This document shows positions 11,814 to 25,574 of a stretch of 64,000 nucleotides of DNA, piece by piece. This DNA comes from Atherinomorus stipes (taxonomy: Eukaryota; Chordata; Actinopteri; Atheriniformes; Atherinidae). A program made the translations under genes and the position numbers. The stretch covers positions 620,001 through 684,000 of the forward strand of contig JALJCO010012682.1 in NCBI GenBank assembly GCA_023101725.1, read 5' to 3'. Position 1 is the first letter of the stretch. Each line of letters begins with the position of its first letter. The notes beneath the pieces were generated by a model. That model was not told the origin of the DNA and did no database searches. It was given only the letters and a program-made list of their open reading frames with translations.

Positions 11814-13447
11814 TCAACTAACTGCTGAAACCTTTGATGGCAGTGGTGAAATCATTGGTCCATCAAGAAAAACTGAATTCAAGTAGCCTTCGCCACACGA
11901 AGCATCCTCATCCTCACAGCTGTCAACACCGATGCTGAAAGCTGCTTTTATCTTCTCTGGCATCAAGACGTTTAAAATCACCAAAAGACTCCCGATGATG
12001 GTGCACAGGATACCTGAAAATCGCCTCAGTAAGTAAAAATCGCAGCCCTCCATGTGGTTACATAATTATGCAAGTTTCAGGAAAAAAAAAAAAAAAGTTT
12101 ACCTGTTGCCAGAGCCAGCCAGAATGAATGACTGTATTCTGTAACAAATGAGTCAGCTCCTATGGAAAAAACACACTGAGGGACATTCATGATGGTGGAG
12201 AAGGAGGCCATGGAGAAGAAAATGAAGGCAGCAGTCACCATCATCATGTACCCAGCATACAAGATGACTGGCATGGAGAAGAGGATGTTGGCAAGCATCC
12301 AGCAACAAAATGATGTCCTGCAAAACAAGTGAAGCTGTTTAAACATCTTCTTTTACAATAAGCAACTGCAGGAAGAGACAACATCATTTGATAAAATAAA
12401 AACAGTAGTGGTTAATAATCACCACAGGGTTGCAGAGGCGTATCGTCCAGAGTATCGGTACTGAAAGATGAGACCACATGGGCTCCTCAGGGTGAATTTT
12501 TCAACAATGTATAGGATAGGGTTGGGTAAACCCTTCTCCAGAGCTTCCTTATACTCTTCCTCAATTGTGTCATGCCAGCTGAACATCTCATTGTAGTTTA
12601 TGGTCTCATTGAACTGCACAACAGGATTCCCTTTGAGGAAAAAAAAAGATGTTGTATGTACAATGTACAATAGATGTACTTGAAATTAATTAGCAAAACA
12701 TGCAAAAGTCTAAATAATATTCAAAAAGGTTTTGTGCACACTCTAACCAAGCATATAAGTAACACTGTGTTTAAAGGTGTCAACATATTAGATGTAGACG
12801 TAAGCTGCAGCAGTGACTCACCTCTTAATGTCACATTAATGCCGTACAGCCCAACATGTAGGCCGACCTCAGCATTAATCACTGCATTGCTGAAAGACTT
12901 GTAGGTGGCATTTGTGGTAATTCTGGCTTCAGCCCAGTTGTTAGTGAAGTTGAGAACTGCACAAAAATATATATAAAGATCGATAATAGTGACGGAAAAA
13001 GGAAAATATGTGAGCTATTCCTCAGCTATGATACGATTACCAAACTCACCCACTATTACTACGCCTATGAACAAACTGGTAATTATCCTGAACATCCAGA
13101 AGATCCGCTGAGAGAAAGAAAAGGAGCAGAAATAGAAATTATTACTGGTAATTTCAATCAAAAAGGTAAACAAAATCAAATCAAGGCAGTGCAATATAAT
13201 GCTTTTTTATGTATTTGAAATTCCCAAAAGCATAATGGAGAGGAAAAATTCAAAGTTTTTTTTGCAGTGAGTCATAGGTTATCTGATGGGATGCACTCAC
13301 CGTCTTCCCTCGTATTCCTGGCAGAATAAGAAGAAGACTGACTGCTAACACAAGGAAGACCAGAATAATGGTGAGCAAGCGGCCACTGAAGATGAAGGAA
13401 GTCCTTTGTAGAGGGTAGAATGGGTAAATGTCATCGTAGAAAGTCAT
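11814..13447 (-). CDS. duoxa: duoxa: dual oxidase maturation factor
   Basis: Multi-pass ER membrane protein that escorts dual oxidase out of the ER and forms the active H2O2-producing complex. Six coding exons on the minus strand: 13447-13301, 13107-13050, 12956-12822, 12630-12423, 12317-12103 and 12013-11814, with phases 0, 1, 1, 2, 1. The reading frame closes exactly at 320 residues, the length of human DUOXA2. Family signatures: [12 protein letters not shown] then [15 protein letters not shown] (first membrane segments), [15 protein letters not shown] in the glycosylated extracellular loop, [11 protein letters not shown], then two or more membrane helices ([20 protein letters not shown] and the segment beginning [13 protein letters not shown]). 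Asn-X-Ser/Thr sites occur in exons 3 and 4. The C-terminal tail is short and acidic, then serine-rich. The start at 13447 is the first in-frame ATG after an acceptor at 13486; 38 bases of UTR share that exon. The gene is divergent from duox, about 1 kb away, as in other vertebrates. Confidence 0.95.
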
Positions 13448-13850
13448 CTTAGCTTCTGATCTAAGGATACAGCAGAGACTAAGCACTGTAACAGAGAAGG
13501 CAGTGTTACTGGCCGGGTTCTCAGTTTCCTCCAGATGCAGATAGCAGCTTTTGCTGCTTACAACTGATAAGGGATGGTAGTACTACCATGTAATCTGGCA
13601 CATAATTAACACAAGCATGTGTAACTTATGTAATAGCATCTAATTTTGACTTACATTACGTGTCTTTTCTGCAAAGAGAGAAATTCATCTGAAAAATGCA
13701 TAAATGCATTGTTCTATACATCTGTGTGACCCCCTCAGTCACTGAGTGCACTAGACTTAGATTTTATCATATCGTTTAAAAACTAAATGCAAAGTTTTCA
13801 AAACCAAGTAAGTTTTGTGAGAAATGTGAAATATAAAGAATATCACTTAC

Positions 13851-13890
13851 CTGAAAATGACAGCTAGGGCTGAGGAAGAGGAGCGTGAAG
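13851..13890 (-). other. duoxa: duoxa 5' untranslated exon (3' boundary seen)
   Basis: On the minus strand the sequence tcattttcag is followed by a consensus GTAAGT donor at 13850-13845, giving a non-coding first exon that splices to the acceptor at 13486. The upstream limit, about 13890, is placed only by its distance from the TATA box. Confidence 0.55.
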
Positions 13891-13916
13891 TGTGATTGTT
13901 GAGGAAACATACACTT

Positions 13917-13924
13917 CTTTTATA
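13917..13924 (-). promoter_or_regulatory. TATA box of duoxa
   Basis: TATAAAAG on the minus strand, about 30 bases upstream of the inferred start of the duoxa untranslated exon and about 65 bases from its splice donor. Its position fits a core promoter. Confidence 0.55.
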
Positions 13925-14402
13925 ACCTGCAGTCCCCTTTATGTCACAGAGGAGGAGGAGGAGGATGCATCGACGAAATGCTGTGGAAAAGAGGTGTGAT
14001 CCAGACATGATGGCCATTCCCATTTGGGAGATAGGTCACACACACTTTGTGATAAGCTGAATAACACATGTTGGCTTTAGTATTGCAGCATTCCTCAGCT
14101 ACACCTGTGCTCCAACCTGCATCATATCTGCTTCATATCTCTACCTCTGCATTGGGTGAGACTTCTTTTTTTCTTTGAATCAAATAATGTGATTGAGGAA
14201 AACCTTCATTCAAGCACAGAAAATGCCTTACCTATAGAGTTAATCTCCTTTTTTTTTATCTCTGCTAAACAAGCAAAGGGCATTACATAAAGTAATAGAG
14301 TAAATAAAGGAATAATACTGTAGCAAATGTTACCTGCCTCTTGTCTTCCCTTTTTTCTAGAAGTCCTTCACTCTCCTTGGCTGAGGAGCATCTCTCGCAT
14401 CA
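13925..14402. promoter_or_regulatory. divergent promoter region between duoxa and duox
   Basis: About 480 bases separate the duoxa core promoter from the duox start codon. An acceptor-like tract (cccttttttctag) ends at 14360, so the first coding exon of duox probably begins at 14361 and duox has at least one non-coding exon here. No clear TATA box was seen on the duox side. A run of gga triplets (13950-13965) is the only simple repeat. Shared control of the two genes is an inference from the arrangement. Confidence 0.5.
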
Positions 14403-15080
14403 ATGGATTTGCGTAGATGGGTTTGGAGTATGTGTGCAGTGTTTGGCTTGGTGCTCATTGTCAGTGAGTGTAAGTAAACAGCAACTACATTTCACTGTCA
14501 GTATCATTTGAGATGTTAAAAAAATGTAAAATGTTTAACATCATCCTGTACTGAGCAGATTCGCAGTGTGAAATAACCTGGGAAATCCCTCGCTTCGACG
14601 GCTGGTACAACAGTCTGGGATATCCTAAACGCGGAGCCGTCGGTAAGTCACAAAGTTGCCGACGAAAAAAAAAGCGTACAGCAGTAATAGCACACCTGCT
14701 CAGCACGCTCGTCATGCTCGCGCAGGTTCTCATCTCGTGCGCCTCGTGCCCGCGCGTTACTGGGACGGAGTCTACCAACCTGTTCACGAGCCGCTGCAAC
14801 CAAACCCCCGCAGTCTGAGTCGGCTACTGACCGAGGGGCCCTCCGGTCTGCCCTCGAAACGCAACCGGACCGTGCTGGCTCTGTTCTTTGGTAATTATAA
14901 CCCAGTTGTGCTAAAATTGGCTAATGAAACGAATTTATGTTTAAACTATAGACGTTGCCTAATTTCACTAAAAGTTTTCTGGACTTGGCAACAGACTCAT
15001 CCTATATCAAGAAATGAAACTGCTAAACAGGTGTGTCCACTTTTTAGGTAATTGCGAGTAAAAAAAAACACAACAACAAA

Positions 15081-15115
<35 letters not shown>

Positions 15116-16344
15116 CACACACACACAAACATTTAGCTTATATTTTGATGCTTAACTGGAATAAGTTACTCTTGTTCAGTCACTGAAATATGTGTTTATA
15201 GATAATAAAGAAATGTATCAATTAGCCATATTGTGTTAGCATAATATTAGGGTTAGGTTAATGTTATTTTTAGTGAGAACACAATTATCTATAAATGATC
15301 AAAGTCAAATAGTTGCTGTTGTATTGAAAATAGATCATGTTTCATAACACAGCAGGATAGATGTGTTAATAGAAGATTATTGATATACACATTTCAGGAC
15401 CTCTCCACATAGAGTTGTGTTTTACCCCATCTGTACTGCTTTAGCACAACTGTTAAACGTGAAATAATTGGATGAAATAGCTAATTTCTATTTAATATTG
15501 ATCAATTTGCTTAAAATTTTCAGGTTATCATGTTGCATTTGAAATTTTTGATTCAAGAGCTACTGGTTGTCCACCTGAGTTCATGAACATCCAAGTCCCA
15601 AAGGGTGACCCTGTTTTTGACCCCGCCAACACTGGAAATGTCCTGCTGCCTTTCCAGCGAGGAGCATGGGGAAAAGAGTCTGGGCAGAGTCCTAGTAACC
15701 CTCGCACACAGGTGCTGATTAGGCATTTTTGTCAATTTATGATCAGTCTTGCATTATGAGCATTAACCTTGAAAAAAAAACTGCAATTTTTCTTTCTTCT
15801 GAGTTAAAGTAATTTGAGAGAAACTTTGCAATTTGCAGGTCAATTCAGTGACAGCGTGGATAGATGGAAGCTCCATCTATGGCCCCTCTGCTTCTTGGTC
15901 AGACTCCCTGAGAAGCTTCTCTGGAGGACTCTTGACTTCAGGTTCAGAGGGGAACATGCCAAATCAGAGAGGAGGTCACAATTTCATGTGGAGTGCGGCT
16001 GATCCCTCTACTGGAGAACATGGACCTCATCACCTTTATGGTGAGACTTTTAATGCTTTAAACTGTGTGATAAACATCAGACAGGGTTTGTGAATTAAAT
16101 GTATTGTTCACCAAGAATCAGAGTCACGTTTAGCTTGTCAGTGAAGAGAACAGAAAATATAGGAGAGATGTTATGAAATAAAGACCAAAAAAACCCAATA
16201 AACTGACACTTGGTACCAATAATCGATTAAAAGGATAGTTCACTAAAAACTCGATCTTTCCTAAGAAGAAGGGGAGGAAAAAAAAGTGAAGCTCAGTGAC
16301 ATTTAATGTCCAATCTTTAAAGCAAATACAGCTCAGTTCATTCA

Positions 16345-16395
<51 letters not shown>

Positions 16396-19300
16396 CAAAA
16401 AAAAAAACAACTAATTAACAAACAAACCGCTAGAAAATTGATTATCACTAGAAATAAATAAAAGATTCTTAACAAAAAAAAAAAAAGAGAGAAAAGGGAA
16501 AAGAGAAAGAGGAAAAAAAAAAAAAGAAAAAAAAAAAAAAGGTAAAAAAAAAAAAAAAAAAGATAGCTAAAAGAGGGAGAAAGAAAAAAAAGAAAGGGGG
16601 GGGGGGTGGGTGTGGAGTCAGATAAAATAAAAGATATAAAATCCATTTATAAAGACAAAAAATCAACGCGCAATGGTCAAACAAAAAAAAGGGGAGGAAA
16701 AAAAGAATTTTTTTGTGTTTAAGTTGCATATCTATGCATTGAAATATTTTTGCACAAAATTATTGTCCAACTGTGATAAAGTCACAAAACTAAACTGTGC
16801 CATTGAGCAGGATGGTATCAGCACTACAGATTCTCACTGCATGTAGCAATATCCCCTTAATCGATACTGGACGTTCCTGAAAGCAAACAAGAGCAAAAAT
16901 TGTTTGGAAATATTATTTCACACTCAGATTGCAGCCCTGCAACCGGAGGCTGAGTCAAGAGGGGCCCAGCTTGACGTGGGATGTGACTCTTTAATTATTG
17001 TGTAAATGGCATTTCAGGCGAACCGCAGTAAATCCCTCTTTCTATAGCTGAGGTGATACCATGCATGTGTCACTAAACCAATGTTTTGTTGCTTCTGTTG
17101 TGAAGTGTGCAGTTGTTAGCTGGGGCGGGGATGGAGGATCTTTTTCCTTTGTTCCTGCTCTATTGTTAAACTCAGAGAAACAAACGCTCAAATCATCTTT
17201 TAATTAGTGGTTAAGATATTTATGAAATGGTGCAACTGGACTCTGACATGATTCTGATAATTGACAACATATTTAGGAGACAGGTCAGTTTTTTAATAAG
17301 AAAAAATACCTAGATATCTGACCTACTTTTGACTATTATGTTTTTGCGACATAGATTCTCCTGATGAAATGACAAAACATCCTTGTTTGTGCCATCCTCT
17401 GCATCTAGAGTTGGGAAATGCTTGGGCCAATGAGAACATGTTCACAGCAGCAGAGGGGATTATCTGGTTTCGCTACCACAATTATGTCGCCTCCGGGCTG
17501 CATGAGGAACACCCAGAGTGGTCAGACGAGGAGTTGTTTCAAACTGCCAGAAAGACCGTTGTGGCCACATTCCAGGTAGAGGGAAAAGTCCGACTGTAAT
17601 CCTCTTGCTGCACAGATGCTGATTTAATTTGCACTCTGGAAAGACAGAGGTTGCTTCAACGACAGGTGGTCATTAAGAACCAGTGCGTCATCTCTCACTT
17701 CTTGCAGTCCTGCATCCTGCACGTTCTATCTTGAACAACATTGCACTCTAACATTGCACTTAATTAATTGTTAATTCAACGTAATACTCAACAAACTCTG
17801 GAAATATTACTTTTGGATTTATTTAAAACAAATTTAGTTTAAATAGCTCATTTTGGTTTTGCCCGATTAACCTTGAATCCAAAACAGGAAGTGAAAAAAA
17901 AAGAGCTTTCAGGGTTTCATATCATATTCACATTTTCAGTGTCATTCAATTAGAAAATAAAATTGCATTAACTTCTACTGCTGCTGCTTTTACACACAGA
18001 ATATTGCTCTCTATGAATGGCTGCCTGCATACCTTGGAGACAAGAAGCTTCCTCCTTATCCAGGTAAGAATCAGCCAGAGAGCGTGTGCGTACAAGTGGA
18101 GGGAAACAGGTAATGCACCAGTGACCACAAGCCATGGTGAGGTGAGTTGTTGGAGGTGGTGTTTGACAAATATGTGCTTTGTCAGCAAAGCATCACACCA
18201 AGCCTCCCTCTCCTGCTGAATAAGCAGCCATGGCTGAAGAAAGTTTAAGGATAGTGGTCGGATGACCATCATGACCTGAACCACTTTTCAGTCCTGCTGC
18301 TGCTGTTCCTGCTTCACTTTGACTATTTAACTAATGCAGGAGATCCACATGTGTATTGATGTTTCTAACTCTGATTTGATTGTGATAGAGTCTTTTGTTT
18401 TATTTTGGTTTTTCCTGCACATAGGCTACCAGAAGTTTGTCGATCCAGGGATCTCCCCAGAGTTTCAGGCTGCTGCCATTCGATTTGGTATCACTATGGC
18501 CCCACCTGGTGTTTATATGAGGTGGTGTTTCTGGTTTTCTTTGTGAATGGGCTCTATGCACAACTCCACTACTTCCTGAACTTAAGGCAGCTCTTCTGTT
18601 TCCTGTCTTTCATTACTGGATGAACTGATTAATCCAGGTGTGTCTGACCTCAGTAACTGGCCAGACACACCTGGATTAATCAGTTTGTCCAGTAATGAAA
18701 GACAGGAAACAAAGGAGCTACCTTAAGTTCAGGAAATAATTGAGTCGTGCATAGAGCCCATTGTTGAAGCATGCAGTTGTGAGTGCTGATGATATTGATC
18801 ATGGCTCCTCTTTGTCCTACAGAAACAGAACCTGCCATTTTCGAAAGATTATCAACATAGATGGGAGCACATCACCTGCAATGCGCCTTTGCAACAGTTT
18901 TTGGAAGCGGCAGGTATATTGTAAAGAAATTATTGTATTTTTACTGTAATGTTAGATATATGCGCATCTCGGTGTTATTCTACATCCATCTTAAAGAGTA
19001 TTTGTGCTTATTTTTGATTCAGACACTAGGGAACATAGTCAAGGATAGCAAAAGGGAAAACTCATGAACAATTTGATTAGGCATTCAGGAAAGTAAAACA
19101 TACCTTGTGGATTGTTGTAATAATAACTGTTGTTGTAATAATTGTCCAAAGCTAATTAAACTGCTATTCAATAAATCCCAAGTTAGTATAAGGAAATGTT
19201 TAATGCCAAAAGGATATCTTTTTGGCATTTATTTTCTGCTGAATACTAATACCTTAAAGGTTCTTCAAAGATATATTGAGAAAATGCTCATTGTGTTGGA

Positions 19301-22300
19301 TGATGATGGGAATCCTCCAAGGAATTATTAAATCTGCCTCAGCTTTAAGACTTGGAGATCTGCATTTTGTTATTTAAAACTTACTTTATAAACATCAGAT
19401 ATTGGAGAGATTAAATCTTGTTGGTTCTGGAAATATTTTAGCTTTTTGTTATTTTAGCTGTTTTACAAGCTTGTTCAGTTTACATATTAAAGAACTGCAA
19501 TGGCTAAACCAGTTGTGATGTCAAACCTCCAAGCCAAATCTGCACTTTAATCACTGACTGATATATAGCCAAATATGTTAGTTTAAATAGCTAAAAATGA
19601 CAAAAACTGTACCTGTTTAATTGTATGTAGACAAGTATGTAGCATGAGCTAATTCCAATTATAGATGCATCCATTACCATATAGTCCTTGATATGTTTTT
19701 TTCTTGAATTAACTCATTCATTTCTTATGTAAAATACTGTATGGACTGCAATCAATTTATTTACACATCATGAAAGCAATAATACACAGGCAATGATAGT
19801 ACAATCATTTTCAAATAAGGAAACAAAAAACACCAGAGAGAATTGGGATCCTCTTTGAAGGCACTTTAAAGAGAAAATTTGCAATTTGAGGTTGATGTGA
19901 ATGGAATCAAGACCTTGATGTTTAATATACTGTGTTTGTTTCCTCCAGAAAGACAATGTGAAGACAGGCCAGGATGTGGATGACCTCCTCATGGGTATGG
20001 CTTCTCAGATTGCAGAGAGAGAAGACAATGTTGTCGTGGAGGACTTAAGAGGTTTGTTGTTTTTTCTATTTACTGCCTGTATTCCTTCATGTATTACTAA
20101 TTAAGATTAATGTTCACCGCTCTGTGATTTACACTTTGATAGACTTCATGTATGGACCTTTAAGATTCACCCGCACAGATCTGGTGGCTATGACCATTCA
20201 GAGAGGAAGAGACTTTGGTCTACAAAGTTACTCTGAGTTGAGAAAAGTCCTGGATCTGCCTCCGGTAGAGACATTCGAAGAAATGAACCTTGAGCTCAAC
20301 AGCTCTAACCCACAGGTTAAAACTGCAGTCCCCAAACAGACAACATCTTTATGTAAACACTGACCCATCCTTTCAGAAAAAGCTTAATCCTATGCATAAA
20401 ACTTTGCCTTGTGCTCTGCTACAACAGCTGCTCCACGCTGTTGCAGAACTGTACCACCAAGATATCTCAAAACTGGAGCTCTTCCCTGGAGGACTGCTGG
20501 AGTCTCTTGATGGTCCAGGTCCAGTTTTCTCTGCCATAATCCTGGACCAGTTTGAGCGCATCAGAAATGGGGACCGTTTCTGGTTTGAAAACAAGCAGAA
20601 TGGGTAATCTTAACGACTTTGTACATTCACAAAAAATATTTGTAATACGGCTCTTAATGTCAGTCATCTCTGTGTTCTCAGTCTGTTCACAGATGAGGAG
20701 ATTCAGACGATCCGTAATGTCACATATCATGATGTCCTTGTTGCAGTCATAAATGCAGAAGCCACTGATATACAAGATGATGTCTTCTTCTGGAAAGATG
20801 GTAAGAATAAAACACTTATATTCTTTTTTGTTGTTGGTGGGAGTTTTTTTGTTCTTCATTTTTTTCGAATACAAAAGCTGTCTCGGTTGTCCGCAGGTGA
20901 CCCCTGTCCTCAGCCAACACAGCTGCAGGAATCAATGCTGCATCCCTGCACTAATGCTACAACACTTAATTACTTTGATGGGAGCAAAGCTGGCTTTGGG
21001 ATATTTATTATCATTCTGTTTCTCTTCCCTGTTGGTAAGTGTCTTTCTCTCTTATATTTTTTACAGTAGCAACACAAATATTTCTCATCAGCTTTTTAAT
21101 TGTGAGTTATTTCACCTTGACAGTGAGTTTTCTAGTGGCCTGCATGGTAGCGTATCTGCGGAAGTACAGATACAGGAAGTACCAGAGAAGAAGAGGAAAA
21201 GCTGGTGACAGAACGGAGGAGCCAGCTGTGGGAATCACTGGTATGAAATCTGTGGGATTAAAGAGAAAATCCTTCTTAGAATTTATTTGCAATGTCCAGT
21301 GTTGATAAAAACATTCAGGATTTAACGTTAACTCATTGTCAGCTGTTAACAAATATCAGATGACAGGCAGTATCTCTGGTACTTCAGGTCATGACCTTAA
21401 AACTGAAATAGAGTCAAAACAACCAGAGTGAGAAACTAAACTGTCAAATTAAGTTGTGAGATGACCACAAACAGGCTTAGAACGATACAAAGAGATTAAA
21501 AATGTGTAAAAATAGATACTAAAGACATGAAGAGTGACTGAAAACAGATGATAGAAAGATACAAGGGGAGATTACATAACTCTAAATCTTTCATTGGTTA
21601 AATGTCTACAGCTACGTTATCTAAGAACCTCCAGTGGAAGCTGATGTTAAACGAATAATCTGGAGAAAAGCCAAAGCCAATTACAATGGCAACGATCACT
21701 GAATAATTTTGGCAAAAAAAACCCCCCGACAACCAATATTAAATTTGATTTTATTGTATCTCTGGTAGTTTGGATTTGTTCCTCATCATACCCCAGAGCC
21801 TTGCCATGTTCCTCATTTAATTCTGCTTTTTCACTCCAGCATACGAGTGGCAGGGACATAAAAAACAGCTGCACCTGGTCAGTGTGGTGGTCGAGAAAAG
21901 GAGGCTGCAGTTGTTTGACAGATCTGGGTCCACTCATCGCTGCCTCAATCTGGGAAATCAGGAATACTTGGATGTCCTTCTCTCCAACGACTGTCACCAT
22001 AAAGCTCTGCTGCTCAAAGTGCCGAAAGAGTATGACCTGGTGAGGATAAAGCTGGGAAAGTGCATTCGGACAAATTTGTGTTTTCATTTACAATTGTTTG
22101 CAGTTTAAGTTCATAGACATTTTATTTACCCACAATCAAAGTTCTGTGTTCTACTTTTTCTCAATGAGGCCCACATATAAAGCATTCCTGCATATCTCTC
22201 TAATCTCCCTCCGATTGTTTACCTTTCTATTTTGCTCCCTGTTTGCACATGCAGGTATTGTTTTTTGATGAGGAGAGCAAACGCACAGAATTCGTCAGGC

Positions 22301-25300
22301 ATCTGCACATGGAGGTGACAGACATCAGGCAGGCGATTAGAGTGACAGAGATGAGAGAGAAGGAACTGCTGAAGGAGGCTCTTACCAAAGAGCAGAGGGC
22401 TCAGATTGTGGAAACTTTCATTAGACATGCTTTCTCTAAGGTACAGTCAGCTTCTGTACGTTTACCTCATCCTTTGCTCTGTCACAGCAGGAGCAGCTTC
22501 ACGCTAAGCCACAAAATAGCATCATTTCTTGTTTGAGGTCAAGTTAGGTCCAGCCACAAACCAGCATAACTAATTGGTGGTTGGTCTTGACAGTGACCTC
22601 ATATATGATGATGTCCTCTGTTGACGTAGGAGATATTACACTATGGTGACAAATAATAACACTTTCCCTCCCTGGATTTCTGGAATGCAGGTCTTGGAAA
22701 TAGAGAAGTGTGACGCTGGAGATATGAGTGGTGTTTCCCGCAAAAGAGCAAGAGAAGTTCTCCAGTGTGAGCTGACAGCTTCGGAGTTCGCTGACGCACT
22801 TGGCCTCAAGCCCGACTCCTTATTTGTGGACTCCATGTTCACACTAGCTGATAAAGATGGAAATGGTTACCTCTCCTTTCAAGAGTTTCTTGATGTTATG
22901 GTTATCTTCATGAAAGGTAAAACCAGTCACTCGAAAATATTCCACCTTGGTTGCTCCTCTGGCGGGCTGTCATTTGGCTACAATATCTATAAATGCAAAG
23001 ACATCCGTAGAGGATGTTTGAATATTGTCAAGCTTTGACTAGAACCAAAGTGCTGCATAGTTGTTTTTTGAGAATTTGTGCAGACATTTAGCAGGTTCCC
23101 CAGAATTTATGACAAAATGTAAAAGATTCTGGGGCAACATTTGGACATGGGGAAAACATGCTTGCTTTTTAGCTGGTTAGCACTTGATGGCTGAGACCAC
23201 CGCACCACCTGTCAAAAATCAATTCACAGTGCTCATGATGAAGACAATTAAGTCAATCAGTGAATAAATAATGAAAATTGAATTACTTTGTAGAATTTAT
23301 TGATTAATACTGTTCAGATTTAAGGAGATTAACATATGAATGAATGTTTTATTAGAGTGTTGTGCACACAAGTGCCCAGCCCACAAGGGCTTATATGGCA
23401 CTAAAACATAACATGAAAGATGGCCATCCATTTACATCACAGTCTCTCAATAAAACAATAATATGAGTGAGATCATGAATCAGAGTACAGAGTTTTCAGT
23501 CTCAATATCTATATCTATCTAGCTTTTTCCACATATCTGGCCAAAGCAAAAAAAATTCATTTTTAAATAACCAATCCAACATATCACCTTCTGCCAACTA
23601 AAACAAATCTGGGTTACCATACTGATTTTTTTTTTAAACAAGATCATTCTTATATTATTATACAGTGGACAATAAAACATAAAATTAAATTAATCTTCAA
23701 CCAAATTTAAGTCACACAGAAGACATACAGTAACCTATTCTCTAACGGGACGCCTTTGTAGCGACCCGCCTCCACCTCTAGAGGCAGCATAAGTAAACAT
23801 AAGTAATAGATTACATGAATTCTAATGATGCTCACAGAGATCTGATACTAATGTAAAACATGCTGTGTTTGGTTGCAGGGTCACCTGAGGAAAAATCCCA
23901 GCTGATGTTTTCCATGAATGACATTGGTGGAACTGGTTACTTATCAAAAGAAGAATTTGCAAGGATGCTCAGGTTTCAGTGATATTCCTTTTTCATTTTT
24001 TTTTCATGATTGTACAAAGTTTTCTCTGTGTGATTGGCAGGTTGTCTTCCCCCTTTTGGTAAATTGCAGGTCTTTCATTGAAATCTCCAACGGTGCTCTA
24101 TCAAAGAAGCAGGCAGAGGACGGCATCAAGGCCATGATGCAGGCCGCAGGCTTTGATAACAAGGAGAAAATCTCATGGCAGGACTTTCACTTCCTCTTGA
24201 GGGACCATGAAAAGGAGCTGCAGTTTGCTCAACTCAATGTCAGAGGTTGGGGAAAGTTTAGTTTAAGAAGATAGTTTTGTGTTTTGACCTTGTCTGATGC
24301 ATTTGTGTCTGCTGTGTGCACACAGGGATGGAGAAGCAGGGGAGGAAACGGCTTAGTCGAGACCAGAGAGTGTCCTTTATTTGTCCAGCAAACAGGTAAG
24401 AAAACAGAACAGATGGGCTGTGGTAACTTGTATAGAAAGCAAACAATGAGAAAGTCTTGCTAATTACTGCTGACATAGAAACTATGGATAACACCCTGGT
24501 TAAAGATTTGCTTCAATTTTTTTCACTGCAGCAACAAGGCGGATGGGCTGGAGTTAAGGAGACGAAAAAGTACGCTTGCTTTCTCATTTCTGAATATAAA
24601 ATAAGGAATAGGGAAAAAGATATCCCACACATATGGATGCAAGCTCCTCTGTACATGTATTTTAAATATTTTTTACTTAGAAAATACTGTGACTGTGGAG
24701 AAAAGCATGCTTGCTTGTGACATACTCTACAGTACCTGTTCATTTTTAGCTGTTATTAAAGGTTTCACGTTCTTCTTTCTTTGGTGTTCATAACCTGAAT
24801 ATGGTTAAATAGACAACAGTGAATTAAATCCACAGAATAAAATCTGAATTGTTTATTTTCAGGTTAAGTGTAATTACTCCAAACGTCTATGTGAAACCCA
24901 AGCGTGAGCAGTATATCAGGAACCCCGTGCAGCAGAAAATCCAGCAGTTCAAACGCTTCATTGAGAATTATCGTCGTCACATTGTGTGTTTCGTCGTTGT
25001 GTACGGCATCACAGTTGGAGTGATGATGGAGAGATGTTACTGTGAGTGGAAAGCACTGCATCTTGCTTATAAGTTATAGCTCTGAAGCAATCCTTTGCTT
25101 GGCTACCCTGTTTTTGGTCTGGCCTGATTGAAATATTTTGTTCAGATTATGGTCTGCAGGCTGAAGCTACCGGAGTTCCTGAGACATCAGTGGTGGGCAT
25201 CATCATTGCTCGTGGCACAGCAGCTGGCATTTCCTTCCAGTTTCCCTACATGCTTCTCACTGTGTGTCGCAACCTCATCACGCTGTGTCGAGAGACCTTC

Positions 25301-25539
25301 CTCAACCGATACATCCCCTTCGATGCTGCCATAGACTTCCATCGCTTCATGGCCATGACTGCCATCGTTCTCTCAGGTTGGTGTGGATTTGCATCAAGCG
25401 TTATTAACTTCTAATCTGGGCTAGGTCCCATACCCTCCACTTCTAAGGTAAACATTCATACTCAAATCCACTTATAACTTATTTAATAATCTTGTTAACA
25501 AACAGACAAACCGCCCATGTAAACTCCTTGGATGAGATT

Positions 25540-25574
<35 letters not shown>

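Noticed and set aside
16395..16729. Phe-rich open frames on the minus strand
   Set aside because: Complement of an A/G low-complexity tract in a duox intron.
20384..20427. Earlier acceptor giving a 17-residue insert at the start of duox exon 12
   Set aside because: In frame, but the shorter exon from 20428 aligns without a gap to other DUOX proteins; kept only as a possible alternative site.
24553..24569. Longer duox exon 22 ending at the gtacgc donor
   Set aside because: It joins the next exon in a phase that gives an immediate stop.
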